From assembly GCA_964016985.1 (NCBI GenBank), contig OZ024823.1, positions 34,834,878-34,898,877 of the forward strand: a stretch of DNA of 64,000 nucleotides, given 5' to 3'. Every line of letters begins with the position of its first letter. Position 1 is the first letter of the stretch. Shown here piece after piece: positions 1-11,365 of the stretch. The stretch is from Anodontia alba. Lineage: Eukaryota; Mollusca; Bivalvia; Lucinida; Lucinidae. A model generated the notes under the pieces. The model was not told the origin of the DNA, searched no databases, and worked only from the letters and a program-made list of their open reading frames with translations. The translations under genes and the position numbers were made by a program.

Positions 1-159
1 TTTCCCTACGTAATAGTATTGTCCCGACGTTAGGGGGTTGTACAGGGTATTCATGAACAGTTTCAATGAAATCGAGTCTGCTATTATTTTTTTTTCTTTT
101 GTTTTATTCTGTATTCCAAAGTATCACTGCATTAGAATACTATATAGGTATCGCCACGT

Positions 160-250
160 GAAAACGTGTCTTCGGGCATATGCGGACAGCGAAGGCCCAG
201 ATCAGCCTGTGCATCCGCGTGGTCTGGCCTGGGCTTTCTCTGTCCGCCAA
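160..250. repeat. Dispersed hairpin repeat (GCGGACAGCGAAG family)
   Basis: The left arm starts GCGGACAGCGAAGGCCCAG and the right arm ends in its near complement, giving a hairpin of about 65 bp with a flank containing CGAAAACGTGTCTTCGGGC. The same hairpin, in various states of decay, recurs near 2812-2905, 19395-19475, 26590-26690, 29850-29920, 30660-30830, 33165-33265, 37465-37530, 47290-47380, 48085-48165 and 56470-56560. It codes for nothing and is probably a non-autonomous hairpin element. Confidence 0.7.
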
Positions 251-365
251 CAAAATCATTGGATACTACAGAATGTATTAATGGAGAGCAAAGAGCCTAA
301 TGATACATTGCGCATGCGCAGGATGATCCAAATCTGTGCATTCTGCGCTCGTTCGAAGGCACTTC

Positions 366-471
366 TCAGTTAGCATTATTTATAAATCTACAGCGGGCCG
401 TTATCGGCACGTCAGGTTCCCTGGCGGGCCGATAACGGCCTGCTATAGATTTATGTAGAATGCTTACTGGG
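366..471. mobile_element. 107 bp palindromic MITE (MITE-B), copy 1
   Basis: An almost perfect palindrome. Both arms run from CCCAGTAAGCATTC through TTATAAATCTATAGCGGGCC to a GCCCGTC centre. Three other copies occur (19725-19832, 47506-47612, 54294-54400). The left end of this copy is slightly degraded (CTCAG). Confidence 0.8.
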
Positions 472-530
472 TTTTTCGCTTAATTTACAGATGTAGCCAT
501 TCTCATAAATCCGTTGGTTTTATCTTTCAG

Positions 531-2189
531 AGAGAATGTATGGAGTTGCTGTGTTCTCCGATGAGAAACCTTATCAATGATACATGCCAACTTATTTACA
601 CAAAAGTACGCGGGGTTATTTACATTTTTACTGCCTATCTATACCCAGAAAAGGATATTAAAGCTAATTCGAATGACACAATTGTTACTTTCTTTGAATT
701 TATTTCCCAATTTAGAAACGCTTTATTCTCGGATAATAATGAAGAGTTTTCTTTGTACTACATTGCCGAAATTTGTATGGAAACAGTTGTCGAACGATGG
801 AAACAAAATTGTTCAAAAACTTTACTCTGCACAAGTTCTAACATTCTGGACCACTACGAAGTTGAAATTCATATTCAAATCACAACCTGGCACAGTTTGT
901 TAGATATGCTTAGGATTGTTTCTAACATGTCGATTTCCAATTTCACAGTTTCTGTAATGGACACCCCATTCCATTTTCATGTGGAAGAAAGAGACATTAG
1001 ATACAGTGAGTCTGTCATGAATGATTCCTCTTTTTACTTTGATACCTGCTCAGATCAAGCAGAGGAAATAAGGTTAGCTCATCAAAAATCTTGTCCATTA
1101 GTACAGTTGAGACTTTCCGACTACGACTGGCAAGAAGGAAGATCTGGTATAAATTTTCCGTCGTTGGACATTAATCTTTATGGTTCAGAATTTCATTTTG
1201 GTATTAACAGATCCACAATTTATATTTGCTCCAATACTTATAAACAGAAGTTTCTTAGTAAGATACAAGATATTCTTGAAGGCTATGATGCCGAAACTTT
1301 GCTGTCTTTGGTCTGTGTTTCAGTGTCGTTGGTTTGCCTTTCCATTTCTTTCATTACATTTTGTCTTTTTCCCAGACTTCGGACGTTACCCGGTAAAACC
1401 AACATGTCACTTATAATGTGTCTATTGATTGCACAAACGATGTTTCTGATAAGCAGTTACAGTCGTCTCCCTCGCGAGTCAGTTGAGTGCAAGGTTATGG
1501 GACTATTGACGCACTTCTTCTGGTTGATGGCGACATTTTGGATGAATATTTGTACTTTTCACGTTTTTAAAATATTTACTAATATCGGTAAAGTAGGGGC
1601 TGATAAAGGCAGCCTGAAAACGTTTCTCGTTTACTGGTTTTATTCGCTTGTATTGTCTACTTGTTTGGTTTTAGTAAATATATTCATTTCGTTACGGAGA
1701 TCGAACAATGAAGATTTTGGGTATGGCGCTAGTTCCTGCTATATTAGCTCTGAGACAATGATTGGCTTTACATTTGGTATTCCACTTGGCGTCGTTGTTA
1801 TTGCAAACCTTACCATGTTCCTCTTTACCGTCTGGCAACTGGTGAAAATGCCAGACATACAAAAAGATGTGAAGAATAAGCGGAATGACGTTATTATTTT
1901 CACAAAACTTTCAACGCTGACAGGTTTTACTTGGGTATTTGGGTTTATCTTCTCATGGACTGGGGTAAAAGTATTTTCTTACCTGTTCATACTACTAAAT
2001 GCATCGCAAGGGGTGTTCTTATTTTTGTCCTTTGTTTGCAACCAGCGTGTTCTGACAATGTACAAAACAAGATCGTTTGGAATGACAACAACTTCCTCTG
2101 GCTCTTACAGAACAAGAAGTACAGAAACCAAATTTAGAATGGATTCACAAGCTCCGAAAATAATGGACAAAACACAAGAGGATGTATAG
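531..2189 (+). CDS. Terminal exon of a secretin/adhesion-class (Methuselah-like) GPCR
   Basis: A cell-surface seven-transmembrane receptor expected to signal through G proteins; ligand unknown. The exon is open from the acceptor AG at 529-530 in phase 0 and encodes about 552 residues to TAG. ATG 540 is internal, not the true start: the paralogue at 38267 has the same ten codons before its CSP motif. About 250 ectodomain residues with several N-glycosylation sites and the motif SCPLVQLRLSDY come first. Seven hydrophobic segments follow, near residues 253-277, 288-308, 317-346, 360-384, 407-434, 452-476 and 478-502 (counted from ATG 540). Cys at the top of TM3 and Cys in SCYISS before TM5 would form the usual disulfide. 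PRLRTLPGKTNMSLIM after TM1 is typical of this class. No autoproteolytic GPS motif is visible. The tail is short and Ser/Thr-rich. Earlier exons lie outside the window. The exact subfamily is uncertain. Confidence 0.9.
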   Translation, partial: RECMELLCSPMRNLINDTCQLIYTKVRGVIYIFTAYLYPEKDIKANSNDTIVTFFEFISQFRNALFSDNNEEFSLYYIAEICMETVVERWKQNCSKTLLCTSSNILDHYEVEIHIQITTWHSLLDMLRIVSNMSISNFTVSVMDTPFHFHVEERDIRYSESVMNDSSFYFDTCSDQAEEIRLAHQKSCPLVQLRLSDYDWQEGRSGINFPSLDINLYGSEFHFGINRSTIYICSNTYKQKFLSKIQDILEGYDAETLLSLVCVSVSLVCLSISFITFCLFPRLRTLPGKTNMSLIMCLLIAQTMFLISSYSRLPRESVECKVMGLLTHFFWLMATFWMNICTFHVFKIFTNIGKVGADKGSLKTFLVYWFYSLVLSTCLVLVNIFISLRRSNNEDFGYGASSCYISSETMIGFTFGIPLGVVVIANLTMFLFTVWQLVKMPDIQKDVKNKRNDVIIFTKLSTLTGFTWVFGFIFSWTGVKVFSYLFILLNASQGVFLFLSFVCNQRVLTMYKTRSFGMTTTSSGSYRTRSTETKFRMDSQAPKIMDKTQEDV

Positions 2190-2335
2190 ACTGATTATAA
2201 CACAGTGATGATGATGACGAACGATCTTACTTTTCCTGAGTATTCGGACACCTTAACTCTTTATCATACCTGTCCTAAAATTTAGGCATGTGCATTTTGA
2301 TACCTGTGGAATCACCTAAAATGCGGAATACGTGG

Positions 2336-2609
2336 CATTATGAAAACACGCCTATTCCAATATATTGAAAATTTCATCACCAAAGAACAGAAAGTTTTCT
2401 GAAAAATTCTGACATTTTTCATATTTCAGCTCAAAACATAGATTGTGGGTACTCGTTAGAACCGCTTTGGCGAGGCGATTCTAATGAGTACACAAATCTA
2501 TGATTTAGAGCTGAAATAAGAAAAATGTTGTATACCCTATATACCCCAGTTTTACTATATAAAAGTGGGGTTTAAGGGTTTAAAATTGTATAGGTATGTT
2601 TTCCTGATG
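2336..2609. mobile_element. Palindromic MITE (MITE-A), CAT(T/C)ACGAAAACA termini
   Basis: A non-autonomous element of about 275 bp bounded by inverted CATTACGAAAACACGCCTAT-type ends. The central long palindrome reads GGGTACTCGTTAGAACCGCC then GGCGAGGCGGTTCTAACGAG, flanked by AACATAGATTGTGGGTACT arms. A second small inverted repeat is CCCCAGTTTTACTATATAAA/AGTGGGG. It is the most abundant family here, with about fifteen copies. It lies 147 bp after the receptor stop codon. Confidence 0.85.
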
Positions 2610-3386
2610 GTGTAGACCTTGATCAGACACCACGTGCGGCGTGTGATCGAGGTCTTCACTGTTTGATCAGGTGAGCTCCGAAAATCTAATGTAAAATGTG
2701 GTACGTTGGTAACAATATAATACTATCCTTTTATATATTTGGAAAACTCACAGGATTTATTAGAAATATTAAGTATGTGGAAAAGAGCCAAAATTCTAAT
2801 GGGCCTCGCTATGTGAAAATGTGTCTTCGGTATATGCGGATATAAAGGTCCAGATCAGCCTGCATCCGTGCAGTCTGATCAGGACCTTCATTGTCCGCTT
2901 ATAGAAACAATGGGTAACTGTAAGAATTCCCATAGATTTAAATACTGGCATCCAGCGCCTTTACCGTAAATTTTTATGGCGACCCGTAGAACTTTTGCAG
3001 GAATTACCTCATAGGATGGGGTAAGGATGTAAAAACTTAAGTTACGGTGCGTTAAGTCACATCCCTGTTATGTCCTATACGTCACCTACGTTGCCTAAAC
3101 TGCCCTACCATGCCTAATTATTACTGTAGTAATCCACAGATGCCCGTAAAATTTACGGTATTGTACTGGCAGCCAGTTTCCAGTTTGTACCGTAAAATCT
3201 ATGCGCAGTTTTACGGTGATATTTTGTAGAACGAATTATAGCAAAGTTCCTGATCAGACTATATATATCTGCTAGCTGATCTGTATCTTTACTGTTTGCA
3301 TTTACCCTGAAGACACTTTTTCTCATGTCGCGGCCCTTATAATTTTGCAGATTCATGTACCGTAGTTACCCATACCAGGTGATGTA
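2610..3386. repeat. Intergenic repeats: hairpins and an inverted TTTACGGT block
   Basis: No gene is seen. A GATCAGACACC..GTGTGATCGAGGTC hairpin lies at about 2617-2672 and a GCGGACA-type hairpin at about 2812-2905. An inverted repeat built on TTACCGTAAA/TTTACGGTA spans about 2955-3220. Confidence 0.5.
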
Positions 3387-3706
3387 CAATCGACTCTCAT
3401 TATCTCGAAGTCCAAGGCACTCTCTTAAATGCTTCGATATATCCATACCTCGACATATCAGATTTGCAGAATTGAGGAAAAAATATATCGAACAAACTCA
3501 GTTAACAAATGGTTATGTAATTTGACTCCTGAAATTAGAGGTTTATTGAAAATATTGTGGAAAAGAGGAGAAATTCCTCCTACGGAGCAATTTCTCCTCT
3601 TTTCCACAATATTTTTAGATTTTCATATTTAAACAGGGACCAGATTTTCATTTCCAGATAAGCGATTATTCGAGATAAACGAAGTCGGGATAACGAGAGT
3701 AGACTG
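3387..3706. mobile_element. MITE with CAGTCGACTCTCGTTATCTCG ends (MITE-C1)
   Basis: Imperfect terminal inverted repeats (left CAATCGACTCTCATTATCTC, right ending GAGAGTAGACTG) lie directly inside TA dinucleotides at 3385-3386 and 3707-3708, as for Tc1/mariner/pogo-type elements. The centre is a strong hairpin of GTGGAAAAGAGGAGAAATT and its complement. Sister copies are at 4132-4444 and 26711-27033. Confidence 0.8.
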
Positions 3707-3780
3707 TATCTAAAGTATTGCGAAGGAATGGCAAATATGAGATTTAAATCCTGACCAAATCGACCCTTTTTTAGTTGCAT

Positions 3781-3990
3781 AACGGTGAGTCGGTCCTCAG
3801 ACTAAATGAAGGCTTCGTCCTCAATCTGTTTCAGAAGGCTGGAGCATGATAAGCAATGCCTGTGGTCGGACCCATCGTGGTCATGTTTGTGGTTTTGTTG
3901 TGTTGGCTTCAGGTCACCATTGAGTTATTTGCTTTGTTCATCAGAGTCTTTGTCAGTATATATGTTCACTGTGACGTTTCACGTATTAGG
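3781..3990. repeat. Dispersed repeat with 'CGGTGA..GGTCTCAGACT' start
   Basis: The block recurs near 9660-9850 and 15835-16010 with shared segments such as TCTGTTTCAGAAGG and a following TCGGACCCAT-like stretch. Neither termini nor coding capacity are evident, so it is only recorded as a dispersed repeat. Confidence 0.45.
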
Positions 3991-4131
3991 TAGTATGCCC
4001 CTTTACGGACCGAACATAAATTTCTAATTTAGAGCTGCGTCAAAATTAAGGGTGAGGTTTCGCGCGACTAAAACTGCCTTCCAAGTATTTTTCTACTGCA
4101 GTTCTTGTTTGTTTGTGCACTGTTGTATACA

Positions 4132-4444
4132 CAGTCGATTCTCGTTAACTCGAAGTCCAAATGGCTCTTTGAAATAGTTCAAGATATTCGTACCTCAAAA
4201 TATTAGATATGCAAAATTCAGGAAAAACCACATTTCACAAATGATTATGTAATTTGTTTCCTGAAGTTAGAGATATATTGAAAGATATAATGAAAATATT
4301 GCGGAAAAAAGAAGAAATTTCTCCTCTTTCCCACATTTTTTGTTACCTGTTGTTAGATTTTAATGCTAAAACAGGGACCTGATTTTCATTTAGAGATAAG
4401 CTGTTATTCGAGATAAGCGATGTCGAGATATCGAGAGTTGATTG
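4132..4444. mobile_element. MITE-C1, second copy
   Basis: Starts CAGTCGATTCTCGTTAACTC and ends GAGAGTTGATTG. The central hairpin (GAAGAAATTTCTCCTCTTTC region) is more decayed than in the 3387 copy. Confidence 0.75.
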
Positions 4445-5112
4445 TATGTGACGTTTGTTTTGTCATCATCTGTTCCTAATGTCTCCTTTTTATGACGCTT
4501 CGTGATTGTAGCATTTCCTGAATATCTTCACATATATTTTTTTCGTTGTTTTCCCAGACCTGTCCTAATATTTTTGATAAATACGGTACTTGCTTTTTTA
4601 TTTTATCTGATATTATCTATCCATGTTGTTATTATCAGGGCTTGACTTATTTCCAATATATCAGTGACATGTGACATGGTTACTGTTTGGACATTGCGTA
4701 ACCTATGACTTAAACATAGGAAGTAACCGCCATTGTCGTATTATATCAAATAAATCATACCAATATTTATATAGGATCGAATAAATAATATCTCGCATGA
4801 TTTCCAAATAAATTTCATTTGCATTGGCAGGATTCATTTGCATTGGCCGCCATTTTGGTTACACCGTACGACAACTGTGGGATTAGTTGAGGACGCTTGG
4901 TACCGTCCAAACGAAATGTTTTTTTTTTGGACGGTAGCAAGTGTTTGCAAACCATTCTTATGGTTCCGAGAATCTTTGCGAGTTTTCTGCTTTACTCTTC
5001 ATCTATGAATCGCAACATAAGAAAACGTACCTTCTGATATATGTTCCCAACGAAAATTCAAGTAAACCTGCACATTCATGCAGTCTGATCAAGAGCTTCA
5101 CTGCGCACATTT
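4445..5112. other. Intergenic DNA, no gene seen
   Basis: AT-rich single-copy-looking sequence. A block near 4840-4990 (GGCCGCCATTTTGG, GTAGCAAGTGTTTGCAAACC) resembles a block near 46760-46870, so part of it is probably another dispersed repeat. Confidence 0.4.
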
Positions 5113-5373
5113 CATTATGAAAACACGCCTATTAAATATGAGTATATTGAAAATTTTACATAACAAAATCTGATATTTTTCATATATCTGCTCAAAACAT
5201 AGATTGTGGGTACTCGTTAGTACCGCCTCGGCGAGGCGGTTCTAACGACTACCCACAATCTATGTTTTTGAGCAGAAATAAAAAAAATAATGTATACCCC
5301 TGTGAACCCCAGTTTTACTATATAAAAGTGGGGTTTAAGGGGGTTTAAATTATATAGGTATGTTTTCGTGATG
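5113..5373. mobile_element. MITE-A copy
   Basis: Bounded by CATTATGAAAACACGCCTAT and GGTATGTTTTCGTGATG. The central palindrome ACCGCCTCGGCGAGGCGGTT is intact. Confidence 0.85.
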
Positions 5374-5816
5374 TTGGATAGCCAAGGATGCAAAATTTAT
5401 TCATGGGACAGCCCAGGATGCAATGCTTCTTCATGAGGACAATGGTGACACTGATCAGACTGCGCGGATGTGCATGCGGATTAAGGTCTTCGTTGGGAGC
5501 ACATATAAGAAGGTACGTTTTTCCTACGAGGAGGCTCATATTTGAACAGTAAAGTAGAAAACTCACGAAGATCCACGGTAGTTTGTAGGAATGGTTCAGG
5601 GATGCTTATTACCGTCGAAGCAAAATGGTCGCAATTGATGGTCGCACATGTTAAAAGGCACGTTTTCCGACCTTGCGGCTCATAACGAGAACGTTCTGGA
5701 AGGTTTTCCAGAAACTGTCATGCATCATTTGAACGGCTATTGTAAACCTTTATCTTATGGCCTAAAACATAGACAGTAGACTTTCTACTCTTTGGTCAAT
5801 TATGGTATGCCTTTTT

Positions 5817-8800
5817 TAGCTCACTTGCGCCAAATTTCTTCAAATTTTATGTGGAGCCTTGTATTAAAGGGGGATTGAAAATTTGTAAAAATGGTCACGG
5901 TCCGTAAATCAAGATGGCCGCCATGCCGATATATAGCTTCCATAGACTTATTATGGGAAAAACTTAAAAAATCTTCTTCTCTGAAACCAGAAGGCCCACA
6001 GCTTATATATTTTGCATGTAGCAATGTTTAGTGGTCCCCTACATAAATCGTACCAATCAAGCCCCTGGGGTCCAAATTGGTCACGCCCCAGGGGTCGTGA
6101 ACTCCCGTAGACATATAATGTGAAAAAATTGAAAAAAAAAACAAAAACTTCTTCTCTGAAACCATGAGGCCCAGAGCTCATATATTTAGTATGTAGCAAT
6201 GTTTAGTGGTCCCCCACATAAATCCTGCCAATCAAGCCCCTGGGGTCCAACTGGAAGCACACCTCGGGGGTCATTAGCTCCCACTGACGTTTAACGAAAA
6301 AAAAAACTTAAAAAATCGTCTTCTCTGAAACCATGAGGCCCACAGCTTACATATTTGGTATGTAGCAATGTTTAATGGTCCCCTACATAAATCCTGACAA
6401 TCAAGCCCCTGGGGCTAAAACTGGCTACCCCACGGTGTTCATTAGCTCCCATAGACTTATAATGGGAAAAACTTAAATAAAATCTTTTTCTCTAGAACCA
6501 TGAGGCCCAAAGCTTACATATTTAGTAAGTACCAATTTTTAGTGGTCCCCTACATAAATCCTGCCAGTCAAGCTCCTGGGGCCCAAACTGGCCACGTCCG
6601 AGAGGGGGGGGGGGGTGGGGGCGGGCGGGGTCATTAGCTCCCATAGACTTATAATGGGAAAAACTTAAAAAATTCCTCTCTGAAACCATGAGGCCCAGAG
6701 CATATATATATTTAGTATATAGCAATGATTAGTGGTCCTCTACATAAATTCTACATAAATTCTGCCAATCAAGCACCTGGGGTCAAAACTGGTCACGCCC
6801 CAGGGGTCATTAGCTCCCATAGACTTATAATGCGAAAAATTAAAAAAAAACAACTTCTCTGACATCAAAGCTTACATATTTAGTATGTAGCAATATTTAG
6901 TGGTCGCCTACATAAATCCTGCCGATCAAGCACGTGCGGCTCAAACATGCCACGCCCGGAGTGCGGGGGGAGGGGGGGGGGAGGGGCGTTGGTCATTAGC
7001 TCCCATAGACTTATAATGGGAAAAAAATTAAAAATCTTCTTCTCTGAAACCATGAGGCCCAGAGCTTATATATTTAGTATGTAGCAATGTTTAGTGGTCC
7101 CCTACATAGATCTTGCCAATAAGCCCCTGGGTTCAAAACTGGGCACGCCCCGGGGGTCATTAGCTCCCATAGACTTATAATGGGAAAAACTTAAAAAATT
7201 CCTCTCTGAAACCATGAGGCCCAGAGCATATATATATTTAGTATATAGCAATGATTAGTGGTCCCCTACATAAATTCTACATAAATTCTGCCAATCAAGC
7301 ACCTGGGGTCAAAACTGGTCACGCCCATGGGGGTAATTAGCTCCCATAGACTTATAATGCGAAAAATTAAAAAAAACAACTTCTCTGACATCAAAGCTTA
7401 CATATTTAGTATGTAGCAATATTTAGTGGTCGCCTACATAAATCCTGCCGATCAAGCACGTGCGGCTCAAACATGCCACGCCCGGAGTGCGGGGGGAGGG
7501 GGGGGGGCGTTGGTCATTAGCTCCCATAGACTTATAATGGGAAAAAAATTAAAAATCTTCTTCTCTGAAACCATGAGGCCCAGAGCTTATATATTTAGTA
7601 TGTAGCAATGTTTAGTGGTCCCCTACATAGATCTTGCCAATAAGCCCCTGGGTTCAAAACTGGGCACGCCCCGGGGGTCATTAGCTCCCATAGACTTATA
7701 ATGGGAAAAACTTAAAAAAATATCTTCTTCTCTGAAGCCATGAGGCCCAGAGCTTATATATTTAGTGTGTAGCAATGTTTAGTGGACCCCCTACATAAAT
7801 CCTGCCAATCAAGCCCGTGGGGTCTAAACTGGCAACGCTCCGGGGGTCATTAGCTCCCATAGACTTATAATGGGAAAAAACTTAAAAATATCTTCTTCTC
7901 TGAAACCATGAGGCCCAGACCTTATATATTTAATATGTAGCAATGTGTAGTGGTCCCCTACATATAACTGCCAATCAAGCTCCTGGGGTCCAAACTGGCC
8001 ACCCCCAGGGGTTATATGTTTATATAGTGCTATATAGCAAAAGAAGCTTCAAAAATCTTCTTCTCTGAAACCATGAGGCCGAGAGCTAACAGATTAAGTT
8101 TGAAGCGATGTTAAGTGGTCTCCTACATAAATTCTGCCAACCATGCTCCTGAGGTCCAAATGGGCCACACCTCGTGGGTCATTAGCTCCCATAGACTTAT
8201 AAAGGGAAAAACTTAAAAATTCTTCTTCTCTGAAACCATGAGGCCCACAGCTTATATATTTAGTGTGTAGCAATGTTTAGTGGACCCCCTAAATAAATCC
8301 TGCCAATCAAGCCCGTGGGGTCTAAACTGGCAACGCTCCGGGGGTCATTAGCTCCCAAAGACTTATAATGGGAAAAAAAACTTAAAATATCTTCTTCTCT
8401 GAAACTTTGATGCCAACAGTTAATATATTTAGTATATAGCAATGTTTAGTGGTCCCTTGCATAAATCCTGCTAATCAAGCCCCTGGGCTCCAACCTGGCT
8501 ATATTCTAGGGGTCATGTGTTTATATAAAGCTATATACATGTAGCTAAAGAACATTCAAAAATCTTTTTCTCTGAAACTATGAGGTCCAGAGCTCACAGA
8601 TTAAGTAGGTAGCGATGTTTGATGGTCTTCTACATAAATCCTGCCAACCATGCCCCTAGGGTCCAAATTGGCCGTGCCCCGGGGATTATTAACTCCCATA
8701 GACTTAAACGGGAAAAACCTAAAAAGTCTTCTTCTCAGAAGCCATGCAGGTTATATATTTAGTATGTAGCAATGTGTAGTGGTCCCCTACTTAAATCCTG

Positions 8801-9615
8801 CCAATCAAGCCTCTGGGGTCCAAACTGGCCACACCCCAGGGGTCCTATGTTTATATAGAAACCATGAGGCCCAGAGCTAACAGATTTAGTATGTAGCAAG
8901 GTTTGGTGGTCTTCTACATTAATTCTTCGAACCATGCCCCTGGGGTCCAAATTGGCCACTTCTCAGGGGGTCATTAGCTCACATGGACTTATATTGGAAA
9001 CAAAATAAAAGAATCTCTTTCTCTGAAAGTATGAGGCCCATAGCTTAAATATTTAGTGTGTAGCAATGTTTAATGATCTCCTATATAAATCCTGCCAATG
9101 AAGCCCCTGGGGTGTAAATTGGCCATACTCGGGGGTCATTAGCTCCCATAGACTTATAATGGGAAAACCTTAAAAAAATCTTCTTCTCTGAAACCATGAG
9201 GCCCACAGCTCATATATTTTAGTAGGTAGCAATGTTTAGTGGTCCCCTATATAAATCCTGTCATCCATGCCCCTGGGGTCCAATTTGGCCATGCCCCGGG
9301 GTTATTTACTCCCACAGACTAATAATGGGAAAACCTTAAAAGATCTACTTCTCTGAAACCATCAGGCCCACAGCTTATGCATTTAGTATATAGCAATTTT
9401 TAGTAGTCCCCTACATAAATCCTGCCGATCAAGCCCCTGGGGTTTAAACTGGTTTTACTTGTGGCCCTTTGAAAATTTCAGCATTTTAACCTTGTAAGCA
9501 AGATATCTCAAAAACAGTTTAAGCCATTGCCTTGAAACGTGACAGGCTAATAGGGAATGATGAGTAAATGACCTGGTTAACTCAGGTGAGTGTTGTGGCC
9601 CATGGGCCTCTTGTT
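5817..9615. mobile_element. Tandem-array element 1 (about 170-180 bp unit, ~20 copies)
   Basis: Begins TTAGCTCACTTGCG and ends ACTCAGGTGAG..GGCCCATGGGCCTCTTGTT, the same kind of ends as the element at 59047-61577. The interior is a head-to-tail array of about twenty units, each with CTTCTTCTCTGAAACCATG, AGTATGTAGCAATGTTTAGT, GGTCCCCTACATAAATCCTG, CAAGCCCCTGGGGTCCAAAC and GCTCCCATAGACTTATAATG. No frame longer than about 80 codons is open, and those are array shadows. The layout resembles pearl-like/Helitron-related non-autonomous elements of bivalves; assignment is by resemblance only. Confidence 0.8.
6650..7700. repeat. Two near-identical 526 bp three-unit blocks within array 1
   Basis: The three-unit block starting about 6650 is repeated almost exactly at about 7176. 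Both include the unusual TTCCTCTCTGAAACC unit, the doubled CTACATAAATT and the G-rich GGAGTGCGGGGGGAGG tract. The offset is 526 bp, indicating recent unequal exchange or slippage. Confidence 0.75.
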
Positions 9616-10537
9616 GTAAACGGTATTATGATCGATAACTTTGCTTTCTTCTTTAATTACACGACGGTGATTCGGGTCTCAGACTGAATCACGACTCCTT
9701 CCTGAATCTATTACAGAAGGTTGGCGACTGATGATTGCTGTTTGCAGTCAGGCCCATTGTGTTTCAACTTGTTGATTCCTCTTGGTCAGGCTGTAGATTG
9801 CCACTAAGCCCTTCTTTTGTTTCGTCACAGTTTTGTGATTACGTTTTATTATAGTAAAACACAGTCACAAAACTGTGATGAAACAAAAAAGTGGGAAATA
9901 AGGGACATACATTTTGTATAATGGACAGAATTTTCATGAGGGACAGAACTTATGTGATATCCTATTTGCTTTTCAGCGCACAAAGACCCTTCTGGCCAGA
10001 AATCTACCCTAAAAGGAAAGAATTTGCTCCCCAGGGAGCAAATTCTTTCCTTTTAGAGTAGATTGCTTTCCCAGAATGAGGTATGTACAATATACAATTT
10101 TGACAAAATATTGATTTTGTGAGGCAGAGGACTCTATTTGTAATTTTGAGCTGCATAAGAATTAAGAGCGAGGTTTCGATCAAGTGATAGATTCTAAAAG
10201 GAACAAGACACAATATTTAGACGTTAACTTTTATGTACCTGCGCAAAGTTTGTTCACGTTTACTTAGAGATATGGGACAAGGGTATACTAAAGTTTGATA
10301 AATTTTCAATGTAACATGTGAAAAAGAACGACAATGTGATGCTTTAATGTACGCTTTTATTCAGCTTTAGAAAATTTCTGGACTGAAATGAAAATAAAGT
10401 AGACATTAATCTATTTATAACACAGTTTGTTATAAGATTCTTTTTATTTTCCGGGATCTTCACTTATCGACGATCCCGGCAAGTATAAATATAAAAACAA
10501 ATCCTTTGTGAGCTTATCGGATACTCTACCATACATA
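9616..10537. other. Intergenic DNA with repeat fragments
   Basis: No gene is seen. It contains a copy of the 3781-type repeat (about 9660-9850), an inverted repeat TTTCGTCACAGTTTTGTGAT/ATCACAAAACTGTGATGAAA analog at about 9824-9886, and a 59 bp hairpin at 10004-10062. Confidence 0.5.
10004..10062. repeat. 59 bp hairpin (CTCTAAAAGGAAAG family)
   Basis: An inverted repeat CTAAAAGGAAAGAATTTGCT/AGCAAATTCTTTCCTTTTAG around CCCCAGGG. Other copies are at 17054-17112, 18131-18190, 28097-28157 and, decayed, 23780-23829 and 48292-48346. Shared flanks (GGACAGAACTT upstream, TTTTCAG downstream) show it is the core of a larger repeat. Confidence 0.75.
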
Positions 10538-11365
10538 ATGTTGAACCGTATTTCTCACGGAACGGATTCCTCACACGTGTGAAAAATTCGGTCGGATTTG
10601 TCACGCGGTGTGAAGAATTCGACCGAATTTTTCACAGCTGCCGAACGTATTCCTCACCTATCTGTGACAAACTCGTTCGGTATCAGTTTTATATATAGCA
10701 CGCAAACGTATTTGTCACCTTTCAAAAAAAACCCTAAAAAAAGTGCCCTTTTTTCATGCACGGATTTCTCACAAACGTATTTGTCACAGCTTATGATATA
10801 AAACATACGATTAACCATTTAATACAGTTTCGAGGTAATATATTTTTCTTATCATGCATATCTTTTAATCGAGTGATAGATTTATTATTTGGTGTATTAT
10901 TATTTTTAACTTCGAATATTATTGGATATCATAAAATGAAATATATGAAATGTCATATCTGTTTCTTGATACCTATGGATTTGTTCAATAATATCAATCA
11001 TCCCTTATTCTATACAGATTTCGACAAATCTTATTATAGATATAAGATTGTTGGTACTGATATCAAATATTCTAATTGTAAAGATATCTATAAATTATGA
11101 ATATCTGTAAAGAGTTTTATTGATATCTATAATTAATTATGGCTATTAATAATTACATATATTGATACCCAATTTGTGAATATTTTATTTCGAAAATTCG
11201 ATATCTAAAAGTCAGTCTTTATATTGTTATCTTAAACTTGAAATGAAAATTATTGATATAAATCTGCCCGACTTTAATACTTAAAGACATCAATGAGAAT
11301 TGTTTGGATTAATTTTGGTAATTGATAATCGTGATTGTGAAAAGCCACAAATGATCTGAATTATA

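Larger units (their letters stand above)
1..530. other. Intron sequence upstream of the first receptor exon
   Basis: No coding sequence is seen. It is taken as intron because the downstream exon opens directly after a pyrimidine tract and AG at 529-530. It holds a dispersed hairpin (about 160-250) and a 106 bp palindrome (366-471). The short open frame over 38-373 only reads through the hairpin repeat. Confidence 0.6.

Noticed and set aside
38..373. 111-codon frame with TCLRAYADSEGPDQPVHP
   Set aside because: Reads through the dispersed GCGGACAGCGAAG hairpin; similar peptides arise at 33133-33428 and elsewhere from the same repeat in different frames.
5821..8959. Minus-strand small frames such as those with GPHGFREE
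   Set aside because: Shadows of tandem array 1.
10004..10062. Hairpins read as bacterial-type terminators or attenuators
   Set aside because: The sequence is eukaryotic and the same hairpins are dispersed in both orientations without relation to genes.
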